Shown here: positions 16,153 through 25,325 of the stretch, piece after piece
How the letters are laid out: every line of letters starts with the position of its first letter
How positions within the stretch are numbered: the first letter of the stretch is position 1
NCBI GenBank assembly: GCA_964396165.1
Contig: CAYNEF010000007.1
Coordinates: 1-64,000, forward strand
Length of the DNA: 64,000 nt
Direction: 5' to 3'
Source of the DNA: CALCZU01 sp964396165
Lineage (GTDB): Bacteria; Bdellovibrionota; FAC87; UBA2466
Notes under the pieces: generated by a model
Told to the model about the DNA's origin: nothing
The model's database searches: none
The model's input: only the letters and a program-made list of their open reading frames with translations
Position numbers and translations under genes: made by a program

Positions 16153-18101
16153 TTGATCTCCGGTTCTTCAGCCTCGGGGGCTTTTAGTGTGCTGTAACGT
16201 AAAGTGAGATGCACGGGACCCAGTACGATTCCCGGCCGACCCATCCTGTCTACTGCGGAAACGGTAATAGTATAGTTTCCTGATTTGTACCTGCGAAGCG
16301 CTAGTTCGGGACTATCGACACGCGTATTAAACGTGCTAATTGCGTTGCCTGAGACAGTTACTTCGTACTTCTTTGCTTCAGGAACAGCATCCCAGCGGAC
16401 AAAAAGTTCTTTTCCTTCTTTTACAACGTCCCAGGTTGTTCCATCGGGAGGATCAAAATTAGCGGGTGCAGGCAGAAGAGGAGGGTGATCATAAGTCAGC
16501 TCTCTTGCCTCACTCATACTGAAAGTGAGTTTGTCTTTATCTATTGCGCGTACTCTCCAAAATATTTTTCCTAGCGGTAATTTTACTTTACTGGATTGGA
16601 TTTCATTTTCTCCAGTTTCTTGTGAGGATAGAATTTTTGTAAAATTGGCAGAATCAGAAAAATCCAGCACGTACTCGCTTGCGCTATTTTCCTTTTCCCA
16701 GGAAAAATTGAATTGTGGCGCTGGCTCCCAGAAAACAAAGCTTGTCGAAGGCGCAGGAGATACTAGTCTTAGTGGTATTCCGTTCAGAAGAGTTAATACG
16801 CGCCACTCTGAAATAGAAATTGTTTTTAGCCCATTCTTTGCTGAAACACGCCAAAGGAATGAGCCAGTCGCCGTGTTGTTCCATATGACAGAGGTTCCTT
16901 TTGTGGTTTGTGTGTAGACGGGTTTTTTAGCGGCGAATTCTGTAACTTCCAAAGTAGATTCTGCATCGACTCCCGCGAGATCCCATTGGAAAAGGATACC
17001 CTCTTTTTTGCTCAAGACTGTATTGTCTTTTGGTGCTTGCAATTGAATTTTCAGATTGTCTGCTTGCACGAGTTGAAAGTTTTGAACCGGGGATTCTACT
17101 GTGCTGTCATCTTTTACACTAGAAACTATTTTCCAAAAATAGGTTCCTTCCTTTGGCAGTTTTACTTCCGTAAAACCGGTAGTGGGAGAGATACTATTTT
17201 CTACGGTAACCTTCTTAAATTCTTTGTCCTCTGCTATGACTAATTTATCTAATCTTCCTGTAATGAGCCCTTTCTTTTGGGCTTTCCAACGAAACGGGAT
17301 GGGGAGATTAAAATCAATGCGAGTGATTGTTTCCGATTGAGCGGGAGAAGATAGTGATAAGGGCAGCAGTTTAACCACTGTAAAATTTCTTATTTCGCTT
17401 ACTACTTCTTCCCCTTGGACTATTCGCCAAAAATAGCTTCCTTTCGGCAGTATATATTTACCTTCTTTGGGTAGTATCCGTTTGCCAGTAAATTTTTTAT
17501 TCTCGCTAAGCTCAATAGTGAAGTCGTTCGAGTTTTCACTGTCCGTCGTCCACTCAAATTCCACATCGACAGTGTCGCTACCGTCCGGAAGAATAAATTG
17601 TGCATTTTTTTCTGGAAGTTTAAGCGAAGTAAGCAATTTTTTTCGGCTAAGAGTTCCATCCGCATTTGACTCAAGAAGAGTGCGCTCGCCATTTTGAGTC
17701 AGTATCAATGCGCCTCTTTTTAATTGCGTATCCAAATTACTTCCTGGTTCCAGAACAAAAAAACTATCTTCGCCTAGTTCAATTTTTTCGCCGTTGTTCA
17801 ATTCGAGAGCGGCGCTGCCCCCAGAACCGATCAGGATAGAATCTTTTTTAAACAGGTGGTTATTTTCTGTGAGCCGATTCCAAAGTAAGCTGTTGCTACT
17901 TTTTCTTTTCACAGTCGAATTTGTCGTAAGCACTTTTCCGCTATCCGTGAGACTGGAATTCCATTGCCCTTGGTTTAAGTCTTGGTTTAGTAGTACAAGA
18001 CTCCATACGCTTAGGAGTAAGCATATGCTTAGCACGGTCATAGATTGCTGATAGGGTTTTAAAAAGTCCATTACAGTATGACTTTTCGGTCTTTTTTTCA
18101 T
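16149..18101 (-). CDS. FecR-domain membrane protein with Fn3-like repeats
   Basis: A 650-residue protein. One membrane segment (about 20-40) is followed by a FecR-type domain (about 50-145: LFKKDSILIGSGGSAALEL, GEKIELGEDSFFVLEPGS, LKRGALILT) and then about five repeated sandwich units marked by W.AV..AKKYEV or FLWRVSAKNG-like strands and FWRIV/FWKIV ends. FecR domains in this context are periplasmic sensors or binders. It is divergent from an adenylate cyclase gene 60 bases away, a FecR/cyclase pairing I believe recurs in other bacteria. ATGA overlap with the downstream barrel gene. Confidence 0.85.
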   Translation of the reverse strand: MKKRPKSHTVMDFLKPYQQSMTVLSICLLLSVWSLVLLNQDLNQGQWNSSLTDSGKVLTTNSTVKRKSSNSLLWNRLTENNHLFKKDSILIGSGGSAALELNNGEKIELGEDSFFVLEPGSNLDTQLKRGALILTQNGERTLLESNADGTLSRKKLLTSLKLPEKNAQFILPDGSDTVDVEFEWTTDSENSNDFTIELSENKKFTGKRILPKEGKYILPKGSYFWRIVQGEEVVSEIRNFTVVKLLPLSLSSPAQSETITRIDFNLPIPFRWKAQKKGLITGRLDKLVIAEDKEFKKVTVENSISPTTGFTEVKLPKEGTYFWKIVSSVKDDSTVESPVQNFQLVQADNLKIQLQAPKDNTVLSKKEGILFQWDLAGVDAESTLEVTEFAAKKPVYTQTTKGTSVIWNNTATGSFLWRVSAKNGLKTISISEWRVLTLLNGIPLRLVSPAPSTSFVFWEPAPQFNFSWEKENSASEYVLDFSDSANFTKILSSQETGENEIQSSKVKLPLGKIFWRVRAIDKDKLTFSMSEARELTYDHPPLLPAPANFDPPDGTTWDVVKEGKELFVRWDAVPEAKKYEVTVSGNAISTFNTRVDSPELALRRYKSGNYTITVSAVDRMGRPGIVLGPVHLTLRYSTLKAPEAEEPEIK

Positions 18102-18160
18102 TTTTCCGCAATAATTCCTTCACTTTTTTCTATTTTAAGCCGACGAGTTTTTGAATACCT

Positions 18161-20095
18161 ATGTCCGCAAAACTGGAAAAAATACTAAGACTTACAGTGG
18201 GAAAGAAGCTGATCGTGCTTATCGCATCGCTTCTTTTTGTTGCCATTGTAGTTTTAACGCAGCTCTCCTCCAGCATGTTCAAGCAGGACACCGAAGCGCT
18301 AGTGCAGCAAATGACGACTGATAATGCGCGGCATTTAGCAGAAACTATCCGGTTAGAAATTGAAAATGTGGCAGAGAGATCCAGAAGCGTGGGCTTTTTT
18401 CTCCTTCAAAATCCCCGTAAAGAAGAACAGATACCGAATGAAAAAAACGATGCTCTCGCTGTGATTCGCGATGAGAAAAGTGAGAAAGGTTTTTCTTCTT
18501 CGTCTCGTGAAATGTATTCGAAACAACTTTTTGAAAAAGACAATAGTTTGTATGCCATTTTTCTTCTAGAGAATAAAGAAAATGCTCCTTCTCTTGTAAA
18601 AGATTCGATGGTCTTTGAGCCAGTACAAAAATTGGGTGATAGCGAAGGGAAGAATCTGGCGAATCTTATTTTAAATTCAACCAACGAAAAAAATGACCGA
18701 GACGATCTCTCCGTACGTTCCTTGGAAGCAGAAGATGGCAAGCGGGTATTGGCTGTCATGACTCCCTTTTTTAAAGAAGAGGCTACGGCAAAATCCTATT
18801 CTTTAATGACTGTATTTTCGGAAGGTGCTTGGACAGAAAGTTTCACAGCGGACTCTTTTGTATCTAATTTTATGATTGATCAATCCGGAACTGCACTCAT
18901 GCATCCTGATTCGAGCCTTGTAAAGGTGAAACACAATTTTTCTAACTTAGAAATCGTTAAAAAAATACTCGAAGGAAAATTATCCAATGGCCAGACAAAG
19001 TATTGGGATAGTGAAGCCAATGAGTCAAAAATCGGTGCTTTCAGTCTTGTGGGAATTGGAAAACTTGCTATTGTTTCTGAAGTGCCTGAGAAGAGAGCCT
19101 TTGAAGCAGCTGAGCGATTGCGGTACCGCTCCTTTCTGATTGCTTCTGCCATTTTATTTTTAGCATGTGGATTAGGGTATATATTTTCCAAATCGCTAAC
19201 ATGGCCGTTAAAGCAACTTCTCGCTGCCACTCAAAAAGTTTCTGCTGGAGATTTCAGTGCGCGCATCAAAGAAAAGGGACAGGATGAAGTATCGCAGCTT
19301 TCAAAAGCATTTAATAAGATGGCCGAAGGCTTGATTGAAAGAGATCGCGTGAAACATATTTTTGGCAAGTTCCACAATAAAGAAATCGCAGACAAAATTC
19401 TGGCGGGACAGGTGAACTTGGGCGGCGAGAAAAAAGAAGCAGTAATTTTTTTTAGCGACATCAGAAACTTTACCGCAATGAGCGAACAGTTGTCTCCCGA
19501 AGAAGTTGTTGTGTTTTTAAATGAATACATGACGCAAATGGTATCTGTCATACGCGCAAATGGGGGAATAGTGGATAAGTATGTAGGGGATGCCATCATG
19601 GGATTATGGGGTGTTCCGATTTCAAGTGGGGATGATGCCGGACGTGCGGTAAAAGCGTGCATTGAAATGCGGGAGAAGCTCGCAAAGTTTAACGAAGCCA
19701 GAGAAGCCGTCGGTAAACCGCCGATTTATATTGGAATGGGATTAAATCTGGGCGCTGTAGTCGCAGGCAACATCGGATCAGAAGAAAAAATGGAATATAC
19801 GGTAATCGGAGATGCGGTAAACACAGCCTCCCGTGTGGAATCCATGACAAAAGAATTCGGAACGGATTTGCTCATCTCTAAATCCGTCGCGGATAAACTC
19901 GAAGACCGGTACCTGCTCGTGCCTTGCGAGGAAGTGAAAGTAAAAGGAAAATCCGAAGGCTTAAGTCTTTTCAAAGTTACCGGCTATAAAAACGGGGCCG
20001 GTGAAACCATTCTGGTAGAAACAAAATACAGTTCGTACACGCCTTCAAAAAGTGACAAGTCTGAGTCAGTAGAAACTATTCCCCTAGCTGCTTAA
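18161..20095 (+). CDS. Membrane class III adenylate cyclase with HAMP domain
   Basis: A 644-residue transmembrane cyclase making cAMP (most likely) from ATP. Order: TM1 (about 17-37), a periplasmic sensor region (about 40-320), TM2 (about 325-345), HAMP (about 345-400, TWPLKQLLAATQKVSAGDF), then the cyclase domain (about 425-615). Metal aspartates sit in FFSDIRNFT and YVGDAIMG, the adenine-selecting Lys in VDKYVGD, and VIGDAVNTASRVE is intact. The C-terminal tail is Ser/Lys-rich. It is head-to-head with the FecR-like gene, so the two may share a stimulus. Its stop abuts that of smpB. Confidence 0.93.
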   Translation: MSAKLEKILRLTVGKKLIVLIASLLFVAIVVLTQLSSSMFKQDTEALVQQMTTDNARHLAETIRLEIENVAERSRSVGFFLLQNPRKEEQIPNEKNDALAVIRDEKSEKGFSSSSREMYSKQLFEKDNSLYAIFLLENKENAPSLVKDSMVFEPVQKLGDSEGKNLANLILNSTNEKNDRDDLSVRSLEAEDGKRVLAVMTPFFKEEATAKSYSLMTVFSEGAWTESFTADSFVSNFMIDQSGTALMHPDSSLVKVKHNFSNLEIVKKILEGKLSNGQTKYWDSEANESKIGAFSLVGIGKLAIVSEVPEKRAFEAAERLRYRSFLIASAILFLACGLGYIFSKSLTWPLKQLLAATQKVSAGDFSARIKEKGQDEVSQLSKAFNKMAEGLIERDRVKHIFGKFHNKEIADKILAGQVNLGGEKKEAVIFFSDIRNFTAMSEQLSPEEVVVFLNEYMTQMVSVIRANGGIVDKYVGDAIMGLWGVPISSGDDAGRAVKACIEMREKLAKFNEAREAVGKPPIYIGMGLNLGAVVAGNIGSEEKMEYTVIGDAVNTASRVESMTKEFGTDLLISKSVADKLEDRYLLVPCEEVKVKGKSEGLSLFKVTGYKNGAGETILVETKYSSYTPSKSDKSESVETIPLAA

Positions 20096-20548
20096 TTATC
20101 TTTTCTTTATCTGCGCCATCGAACGTTTTACATCTTTTTCTTTTTCAGCTTCGCGCTTGTCGTGGGATTTTTTCCCTTTGCCTAAGCCCAGTTCTACTTT
20201 GCAAATGCCTTTTTTAAAGTACATTTTAAGGGGAATCAGGGAATAGCCGCGGATTTGAATTTTACTAGTAAGTTTGTCCAGCTCGTGGGAATGCAAAAGA
20301 AGTTTTCGGGTTCTTAGAGGCGCATGGTTATTCAAATTGCCCTGTGCATATACAGGGATGTGGGCGTTAATCAAAAAGAGTTCTCCGCGCTGAAATACCG
20401 CGTACGCATCCGAAAGATTTGCTTTGCCATCACGCAAGCTTTTTACTTCGGTGCCAGTGAGCACGATTCCGGCTTCACATTTTTCCTCGATGGAATAATT
20501 GTGAAATGCCTTGCGGTTCTCGGTAACTATTTTGATTGCGTCACTCAT
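20096..20548 (-). CDS. smpB: SsrA-binding protein SmpB
   Basis: The tmRNA partner for trans-translation rescue of stalled ribosomes. The 150-residue length and the motifs AFHNYSIEE, GIVLTGTEVKSLRDGKANL, FLINAHIPVYAQGN and the basic C-terminal tail (GKGKKSHDKREAEK...) are diagnostic. Its ATG overlaps the stop of the DUF502 gene by four bases, forming a leftward operon with panB-panC-DUF502. The tmRNA gene itself is not in the window. Confidence 0.97.
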   Translation of the reverse strand: MSDAIKIVTENRKAFHNYSIEEKCEAGIVLTGTEVKSLRDGKANLSDAYAVFQRGELFLINAHIPVYAQGNLNNHAPLRTRKLLLHSHELDKLTSKIQIRGYSLIPLKMYFKKGICKVELGLGKGKKSHDKREAEKEKDVKRSMAQIKKR

Positions 20549-21156
20549 GCGGGCTGTAAATTCAGATGTGTTTCATCTGATTGAACGATCCCCATGGAAA
20601 TAACAATTTTAAATGCCTCTTGCACAGTAAGATCAAGCGGAAGCAGTTCCTCTTCTGGCACGAGCAAATAAAAACCGGAAGTGGGATTAGGCGTACAGGG
20701 AACAAAAATATTGGTTATTTTTTTACCCGGTACGGCGTTGTCCAATTTATGATCGGGTTTTCCTGTTCGAAAGCCTATCGAGTAAATTCCCGCACGAGGA
20801 AATTGCACAAGCACAACCCCTTTAAATTTATCACTTCGGGGATTTAATATTGTTTCTAAAAACTTTTTAACACCTCCATAAATTCCACCGATAACTGCGA
20901 TTTTTCTAATCCCAGCATCAAAGAGATGTACGAAGTACTGCCCAACAAAATTTTGAGTGAGAGCTCCTACAAGAAGTATCAGTCCCGTTGTAATAAGAAT
21001 TCCTAGACCTGGAAAATCAGGAAGAAGCGAATTGGGAACATAGTTTCTTGCTGCTTGATCAAGACCCTGCACAATCCATCTTAAAAGATCGATAGTGAAC
21101 ATGAGGGGTACGAGTACCAAAATTCCTGTAACAAACGCTGTGCGAAGCTTTTTCAA
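20545..21156 (-). CDS. DUF502 family membrane protein
   Basis: A 203-residue inner-membrane protein. Two hydrophobic segments (about 8-30 and 52-75) are followed by the conserved soluble part with IPL/YGGVKKFLETI, VVLVQFPRAGIYSIGF and NIFVPCTPNPTSGFYLLVP, all typical of DUF502. Function unknown in the family. The start is a TTG: GGAGG in the last codons of panC lies four bases before it and no ATG is available in frame, so TTG is credible and translation is coupled to panC. Confidence 0.9.
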   Translation of the reverse strand: MKKLRTAFVTGILVLVPLMFTIDLLRWIVQGLDQAARNYVPNSLLPDFPGLGILITTGLILLVGALTQNFVGQYFVHLFDAGIRKIAVIGGIYGGVKKFLETILNPRSDKFKGVVLVQFPRAGIYSIGFRTGKPDHKLDNAVPGKKITNIFVPCTPNPTSGFYLLVPEEELLPLDLTVQEAFKIVISMGIVQSDETHLNLQPA

Positions 21157-22020
21157 TCATCCTCCGTTGAGGGTGATATTATCGATCAATCGGGTCGATC
21201 CTGCAAAGGCTGCGATAAAAAGATGTGGATGGGACAACGTAACGACCTTTTCATCCCCTTTAGTTGGTTCCAGATCCTTAGTTTGGGTGATTTCAAGGTA
21301 TTGCAGCTTGAGCGGCACCTCAGTAATCATGGCGCTAAGACGGTTTTTCAGCTCAGTTACGGTGAGAAACGGGTTCTCGGATATCATTTCGCGAGCTTCT
21401 TTCAGCGCAACCGGAATTTTCGTCGCCCATCCTCGCTCTTCCTCAGATAAATAGGCGTTTCGAGAAGAAAGAGCTATTTTATCGTCGGCTCTGACAGTTG
21501 GGTGCGGCAAGATTGTGACGGGCAAATTAAAGTCTTTTGCCATGCGTTCAATTACCTTTAACTGCTGAAAATCTTTTTGTCCGAAAACGGCAAAGTCCGC
21601 CTGTGTGATTTCAAAAAGTTTGAGGCAAACGGTTGCGACACCATCAAAGTGCCCGGGTCTAAATTGGCCGCAAAGTCTTTCGGAAAGCGCTCCTACTTTG
21701 ATTTTCGTACTAAAACCGTCGGGGTAGAGATCTTTAGTGGAAGGATAGAAAAGTAAATCCACTCCCAATTCTCTTAATTTATCTGCGTCGGCTTCAAACG
21801 CGCGCGGGTATTTTTCAAAATCTTCATTGGGTCCGAATTGCAGCGGATTGACAAAGATGCTTACGACAACTTTTTGGCCGTATTTCTTTGCCATATTTAC
21901 GAGCTGCAAATGCCCTTCGTGCAGACAACCCATTGTAGGAACAAGCGCAATCTGCTCCGACTCTTTTTTCCATTTCTGCGTCGTCTCTTGTACTGTTTGA
22001 GGGGAATTAAGAATTAACAT
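21157..22020 (-). CDS. panC: Pantoate-beta-alanine ligase
   Basis: Condenses pantoate and beta-alanine with ATP to give pantothenate, the coenzyme A precursor. The 287-residue length fits. Motifs: VPTMGCLHEGHLQLV (the HxGH nucleotide signature), SIFVNPLQFGPNEDFEKYPR, LCGQFRPGHFDGVATV, DFAVFGQKDFQQL and the KMSKS-like RADDKIALSSRN. It overlaps the 3' end of panB by 14 bases, so the two are translationally coupled. Confidence 0.97.
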   Translation of the reverse strand: MLILNSPQTVQETTQKWKKESEQIALVPTMGCLHEGHLQLVNMAKKYGQKVVVSIFVNPLQFGPNEDFEKYPRAFEADADKLRELGVDLLFYPSTKDLYPDGFSTKIKVGALSERLCGQFRPGHFDGVATVCLKLFEITQADFAVFGQKDFQQLKVIERMAKDFNLPVTILPHPTVRADDKIALSSRNAYLSEEERGWATKIPVALKEAREMISENPFLTVTELKNRLSAMITEVPLKLQYLEITQTKDLEPTKGDEKVVTLSHPHLFIAAFAGSTRLIDNITLNGG

Positions 22021-22834
22021 AAAAAGAATGGATTTCAGTCGGGAATGCTCCCGTTTTTACCTCATTGGCATATTCAGAAACTGCCGTACGGATGACGCTA
22101 GCAAGATCTGCATATTTTTTCACAAACTTTGGATTGAAATCCGGGTTCATTCCCAATAAGTCGGTAGCGACAAGAATTTGTCCGTCACAAAATTTACCGG
22201 CACCAATTCCAATTGTCGGTATTTTAAGTCTTGCCGTAATGTCTTTTGCCAAATCTTCCGGCACGCCTTCCAGTACAATTGCGTAAGCACCCGCGTCTTC
22301 CAGCGCCAATGCGTCTTGCAAAATGGATTCTTTCGCAGAGTCTGTTTTGCCCTGGATTTTATACCCACCAAACGCGTGTACGCTTTGGGGAGTTAAACCG
22401 ATGTGACCGAGTACGGGAATGCCCGCATCTACCAAACGTTCCGTAAGCTTTGCGATGCGTACTCCGCCTTCAAGCTTCACCGCATGTGCTCCGCCTTCAG
22501 AGAGTAAACGTCCTGCATTGAGAACTGCTGCGTCTTCAGAAACCTGGTAACTCATAAAAGGCATGTCCGCCACAAGATGTGCATGCTTCAAAGCTCTTGC
22601 TACATTTTGGGTGTGGTAAACCATTTGATCCATCGTGACAGAAAGAGTGTTTTCTTTTCCTTGCACCACCATGCCGAGCGAATCGCCCACAAGAACCACA
22701 TCCACCAACTCATCTACAAGTTTTGCAAAAAGAAAATCGTAGGCAGTAACAGCCACAATTTTTTTGAAGTCTTCTTGAGGAAGGGATTTTAGGTGTTTTA
22801 AGGTGTTTGCGGTCACCTTCGGTGTTTGAGACAT
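22007..22834 (-). CDS. panB: Ketopantoate hydroxymethyltransferase
   Basis: Transfers a hydroxymethyl group to alpha-ketoisovalerate, the first committed step to pantothenate. Diagnostic segments: VTAYDFLFAKLVDE, VGDSLGMVVQG (metal Asp), FMSYQVSEDAA, AVKLEGG, GHIGLTPQSVHAFGGYKIQGK and IGIGAGKFCDGQILV. I take the ATG giving MSQTPKV; an in-frame GTG at 22846 would add four residues. First gene of the leftward panB-panC-DUF502-smpB operon. Confidence 0.97.
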   Translation of the reverse strand: MSQTPKVTANTLKHLKSLPQEDFKKIVAVTAYDFLFAKLVDELVDVVLVGDSLGMVVQGKENTLSVTMDQMVYHTQNVARALKHAHLVADMPFMSYQVSEDAAVLNAGRLLSEGGAHAVKLEGGVRIAKLTERLVDAGIPVLGHIGLTPQSVHAFGGYKIQGKTDSAKESILQDALALEDAGAYAIVLEGVPEDLAKDITARLKIPTIGIGAGKFCDGQILVATDLLGMNPDFNPKFVKKYADLASVIRTAVSEYANEVKTGAFPTEIHSFYVNS

Positions 22835-22888
22835 TTCGAGGTGCACCTTAGCAAAGAATAGTCAGAATATCTAGAAAGGGGCGAGTGG

Positions 22889-24187
22889 TTATAGGCTTGC
22901 TTCGAGGCTTATGCCATAAGTGTATGAATTTGCAGAGTAAGTATAGGATGGCGCCCCCATCGCTGTCGATTCAAGTTTATCGATTTTTCTGTCTTCAATG
23001 AAATGGTATTGGCCAAATAGTCCCCATTTGATGGGCCAGGGAAGGATAATATTTTTATCGACTCTGTGTTCAATACTAAGTCCCAAGATATGCGTGTTGG
23101 AATCCAGAGCATTTAATGTTCCCGAAATATTTTTTACAGGCGTTGGGCGGTATTGGTAACCGACAGAGGTAATCAGTTTTTGGTTAAACCAGGGAACTTC
23201 AAGTGATGCGCGCGGGTTAATTGTATTTTCAAATTCCTGTCTGGGAAGTTGTGTGATGGATTTGTTTCCATTGCTATCGACAGTTTCTGTAATCAGAATA
23301 GGAGGAAGATACGCGTCCCAAAACTGGTAAGAAACACCGAGCGATGCTTTGATCACTTCGAAATCGTGTTGTGCTTCCAGCTGAATTTGTTTCGGCTCGT
23401 AGTAAAGGGAGCTCTTTACGCTAACGGGTACAGTAATGGTGCTTCCTGCAACGGGGGCAATTCCTTCAAAGTTTTGCTCGAAAAGAGGATTAATGGCTTC
23501 ATGATAAGTAAGTCCTATCGTCGTCAAATCCCATCTTCCCATCAGGCCAAAAATCCAGGCAGAATTTAAACCCACATCAAATGCGACTCTACTGGAGGGA
23601 TTTTCATTGTTTAAGTTTGCGTCGGCATTTCCCGTTCCACATAAGTACAAAGATAATCCAGCGCCAAAATAAATTGTTTCGGGCCAAAGTTCGATTGCAG
23701 TTCCCAGTGTCGCTTTAAATTGCGAGTCAGAATTTCCATAACGGACAGAATAAAAATCATCGGGTGAGCGAGCCGTAAAGCTGCGCAGATTTTTGTACGG
23801 GCCTGAAAGTGAAATTCCCATCCCCATCATCCTGTTAAACTGTTCGGGTAAAAGAAAAGGATAGCGGTAACCGAGTGTCCACTGAGTCGTGTTCACATTT
23901 TCTAAGTTGTAGTCTTCCACTGAAAGTTGATTGCTTTTGGGATCGCGAACTACAACTTGTTTGATGGGAGAAAACTTTGTTGTGGCAATTCCCGTACTAA
24001 AGGAAAACAGGGTATTAAATCCAGCTGCGAGAAGGGCGGGGTTATAAAGAGCAGCGTGTGGGTTTTCTATCTCGGCGGTAACACTGGAAACGCGGCCTGT
24101 GGTGCTCCCGCCCAAGCCAAAATTATCTGCCTGAGAGGCAAATAGTGAGGCTGAAAAAACTATTAATATTAAATACTTAAATTGCAC
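22889..24187 (-). CDS. FadL/OmpP1-like outer-membrane transport protein
   Basis: A barrel protein of about 432 residues resembling the FadL/TodX (OmpP1) group of hydrophobic-compound porins. After the signal peptide (MQFKYLILIVFSASLFASQA) the mature start DNFGLGG..TG..S.VTAEIENPHAALYNPALLA is the FadL-type N-terminal hatch with the NPA motif. The rest alternates beta strands, ending in GISLEASL. Several GTG/TTG codons could start it; I prefer the GTG at 24187, which begins the signal peptide cleanly, over a TTG at 24235. The exact substrate cannot be told. Confidence 0.78.
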   Translation of the reverse strand: MQFKYLILIVFSASLFASQADNFGLGGSTTGRVSSVTAEIENPHAALYNPALLAAGFNTLFSFSTGIATTKFSPIKQVVVRDPKSNQLSVEDYNLENVNTTQWTLGYRYPFLLPEQFNRMMGMGISLSGPYKNLRSFTARSPDDFYSVRYGNSDSQFKATLGTAIELWPETIYFGAGLSLYLCGTGNADANLNNENPSSRVAFDVGLNSAWIFGLMGRWDLTTIGLTYHEAINPLFEQNFEGIAPVAGSTITVPVSVKSSLYYEPKQIQLEAQHDFEVIKASLGVSYQFWDAYLPPILITETVDSNGNKSITQLPRQEFENTINPRASLEVPWFNQKLITSVGYQYRPTPVKNISGTLNALDSNTHILGLSIEHRVDKNIILPWPIKWGLFGQYHFIEDRKIDKLESTAMGAPSYTYSANSYTYGISLEASL

Positions 24188-24249
24188 CTGTACCACCCAA
24201 TGAAACCTGTGGGTAAGTTTTAACACGTAGCGCAATAAATAGGAATAAA

Positions 24250-24282
24250 AAAAGGCAGAGCGAATGCCCTGCCTTTTCTCGT
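24250..24282 (-). terminator. Terminator of the Cys/Lys-repeat gene
   Basis: AAAAGGCAG (24250-24258) pairs with CTGCCTTTT (24269-24277), and on the minus strand the hairpin is followed by a T-run (TTTTTTTATT). It lies just downstream of the leftward gene ending at 24298. Confidence 0.7.
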
Positions 24283-24297
24283 AACTAAAAAACTACT

Positions 24298-24585
24298 TTA
24301 TTCTGGCTTTGCTTCTGGAGCAGCACCTTCAGGGTGCTTGTCGCCAGCTGGGTGGTCTGCGCCTTTGCAACCATCTTTACCTTTGCATTTGTCTTTACCA
24401 GCTTTGCCTTTGCAATGATCTTTAGCTTTGCAATGGTCTTTTCCCTTGCAACCATCTTTTTTTGCTTCTGCGGCTGGTTTTTCAGCTTTAGGAGCAGCAG
24501 CTTCGTTTGCTTTAGCTACTTGTGCGGTGACGAAGCCAGCTACTACTGCGCTGACAATGAACTTAGAGAGATCGATGTGTTTCAT
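24298..24585 (-). CDS. Small exported Cys/Lys-repeat protein
   Basis: A 95-residue protein with a signal peptide (about 1-27, ending near VAKA-NE), an Ala/Pro/Lys linker, then seven Cys spaced in a CKGKDHCKAKDHCKGKAGK-type repeat, and a Pro/Glu tail. No other domain. The architecture recalls exported metal-binding or bufferin/HvfA-like low-complexity peptides, but the usual modifying partners are not adjacent, so this is only a resemblance. I use the ATG at 24585 with AAAGGA upstream. A sigma-70-like promoter (24618-24647) and a terminator make it a single-gene unit. Confidence 0.8.
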   Translation of the reverse strand: MKHIDLSKFIVSAVVAGFVTAQVAKANEAAAPKAEKPAAEAKKDGCKGKDHCKAKDHCKGKAGKDKCKGKDGCKGADHPAGDKHPEGAAPEAKPE

Positions 24586-24617
24586 TAGGTGTCCTTTCAA
24601 CGGTTAAGTAAGTAGTG

Positions 24618-24647
24618 ATTCTACCTAAATAAAGTGGGGTCGATCAA
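24618..24647 (-). promoter_or_regulatory. Sigma-70-like promoter
   Basis: On the minus strand TTGATC and TAGAAT are separated by 18 bases, placing a start about 25 bases before the ATG at 24585. Confidence 0.45.
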
Positions 24648-24752
24648 CCATAATTAACAGAATTTGATGACACGGCGTTCTTTATCGCATTGCAAAACAC
24701 TCGCACTAAAGTGCAGAAGAAAAGTGCAGTTTACGTCGATAAGCAGAGTGCA

Positions 24753-25325
24753 ATGTCACAAGCAAAAGGAAATATCACAAAACTTTTGAATCAATATTCC
24801 AAAGGCGATAACGACGCACTCGAAGTATTGATTCCCCAAGTTTACGATGAATTAAATCGGCTTGCGAAAAAATACATGAGCAAAGAACAATCGGCGGCTA
24901 CGTTGCAACCGACTGTACTTGTGAACGAATTATTTTTGAAGTTTGCCCAAGGGAAGAAAGTCGATTTTCAAAACCGCGGGCATTTCTTTGCCGTCGCAGC
25001 AACGACGATGCGCCACATACTGGTCGATCACGCAAAAGCAAAAAAAGCAGGCAAGCGTGGAGGGGGTGCTTTTCACGTGGAGTTCGATGAAAAACTGCAT
25101 CAAAGTGCGGATACGAATTTGGAATTGATCCGACTAGACACAGCACTTACGAAACTTTCCAAGATGGATCCGGAAATGGCGCAAATTGTGGAAATGAAAT
25201 ATTTCGCAGGATTAGCAATAGAAGAAACGGCGACTGCATTAGAATGTTCTCCCGCAACAGTCAAACGTAAATGGGCAGCTGCAAAACTTTGGTTATACAA
25301 TGAACTTAAAAAAAACGACGAATAA
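24753..25325 (+). CDS. ECF-type sigma factor (PF07638-like)
   Basis: A 190-residue sigma-70-family regulator of the subgroup common in planctomycetes. Region 2 shows YDELNRLAKKYMSKE, LQPTVLVNELFLKF and GHFFAVAATTMRHILVDHAK; region 4 shows KMDPEMAQIVEMKYFAGLAIEETA and the helix-turn-helix ALECSPATVKRKWAAAK. An in-frame TTG at 24690 would add 21 residues; the ATG at 24753 matches the usual family length. The kinase gene begins 26 bases before its stop, so sigma factor and kinase are coupled and probably one signalling module. Confidence 0.92.
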   Translation: MSQAKGNITKLLNQYSKGDNDALEVLIPQVYDELNRLAKKYMSKEQSAATLQPTVLVNELFLKFAQGKKVDFQNRGHFFAVAATTMRHILVDHAKAKKAGKRGGGAFHVEFDEKLHQSADTNLELIRLDTALTKLSKMDPEMAQIVEMKYFAGLAIEETATALECSPATVKRKWAAAKLWLYNELKKNDE

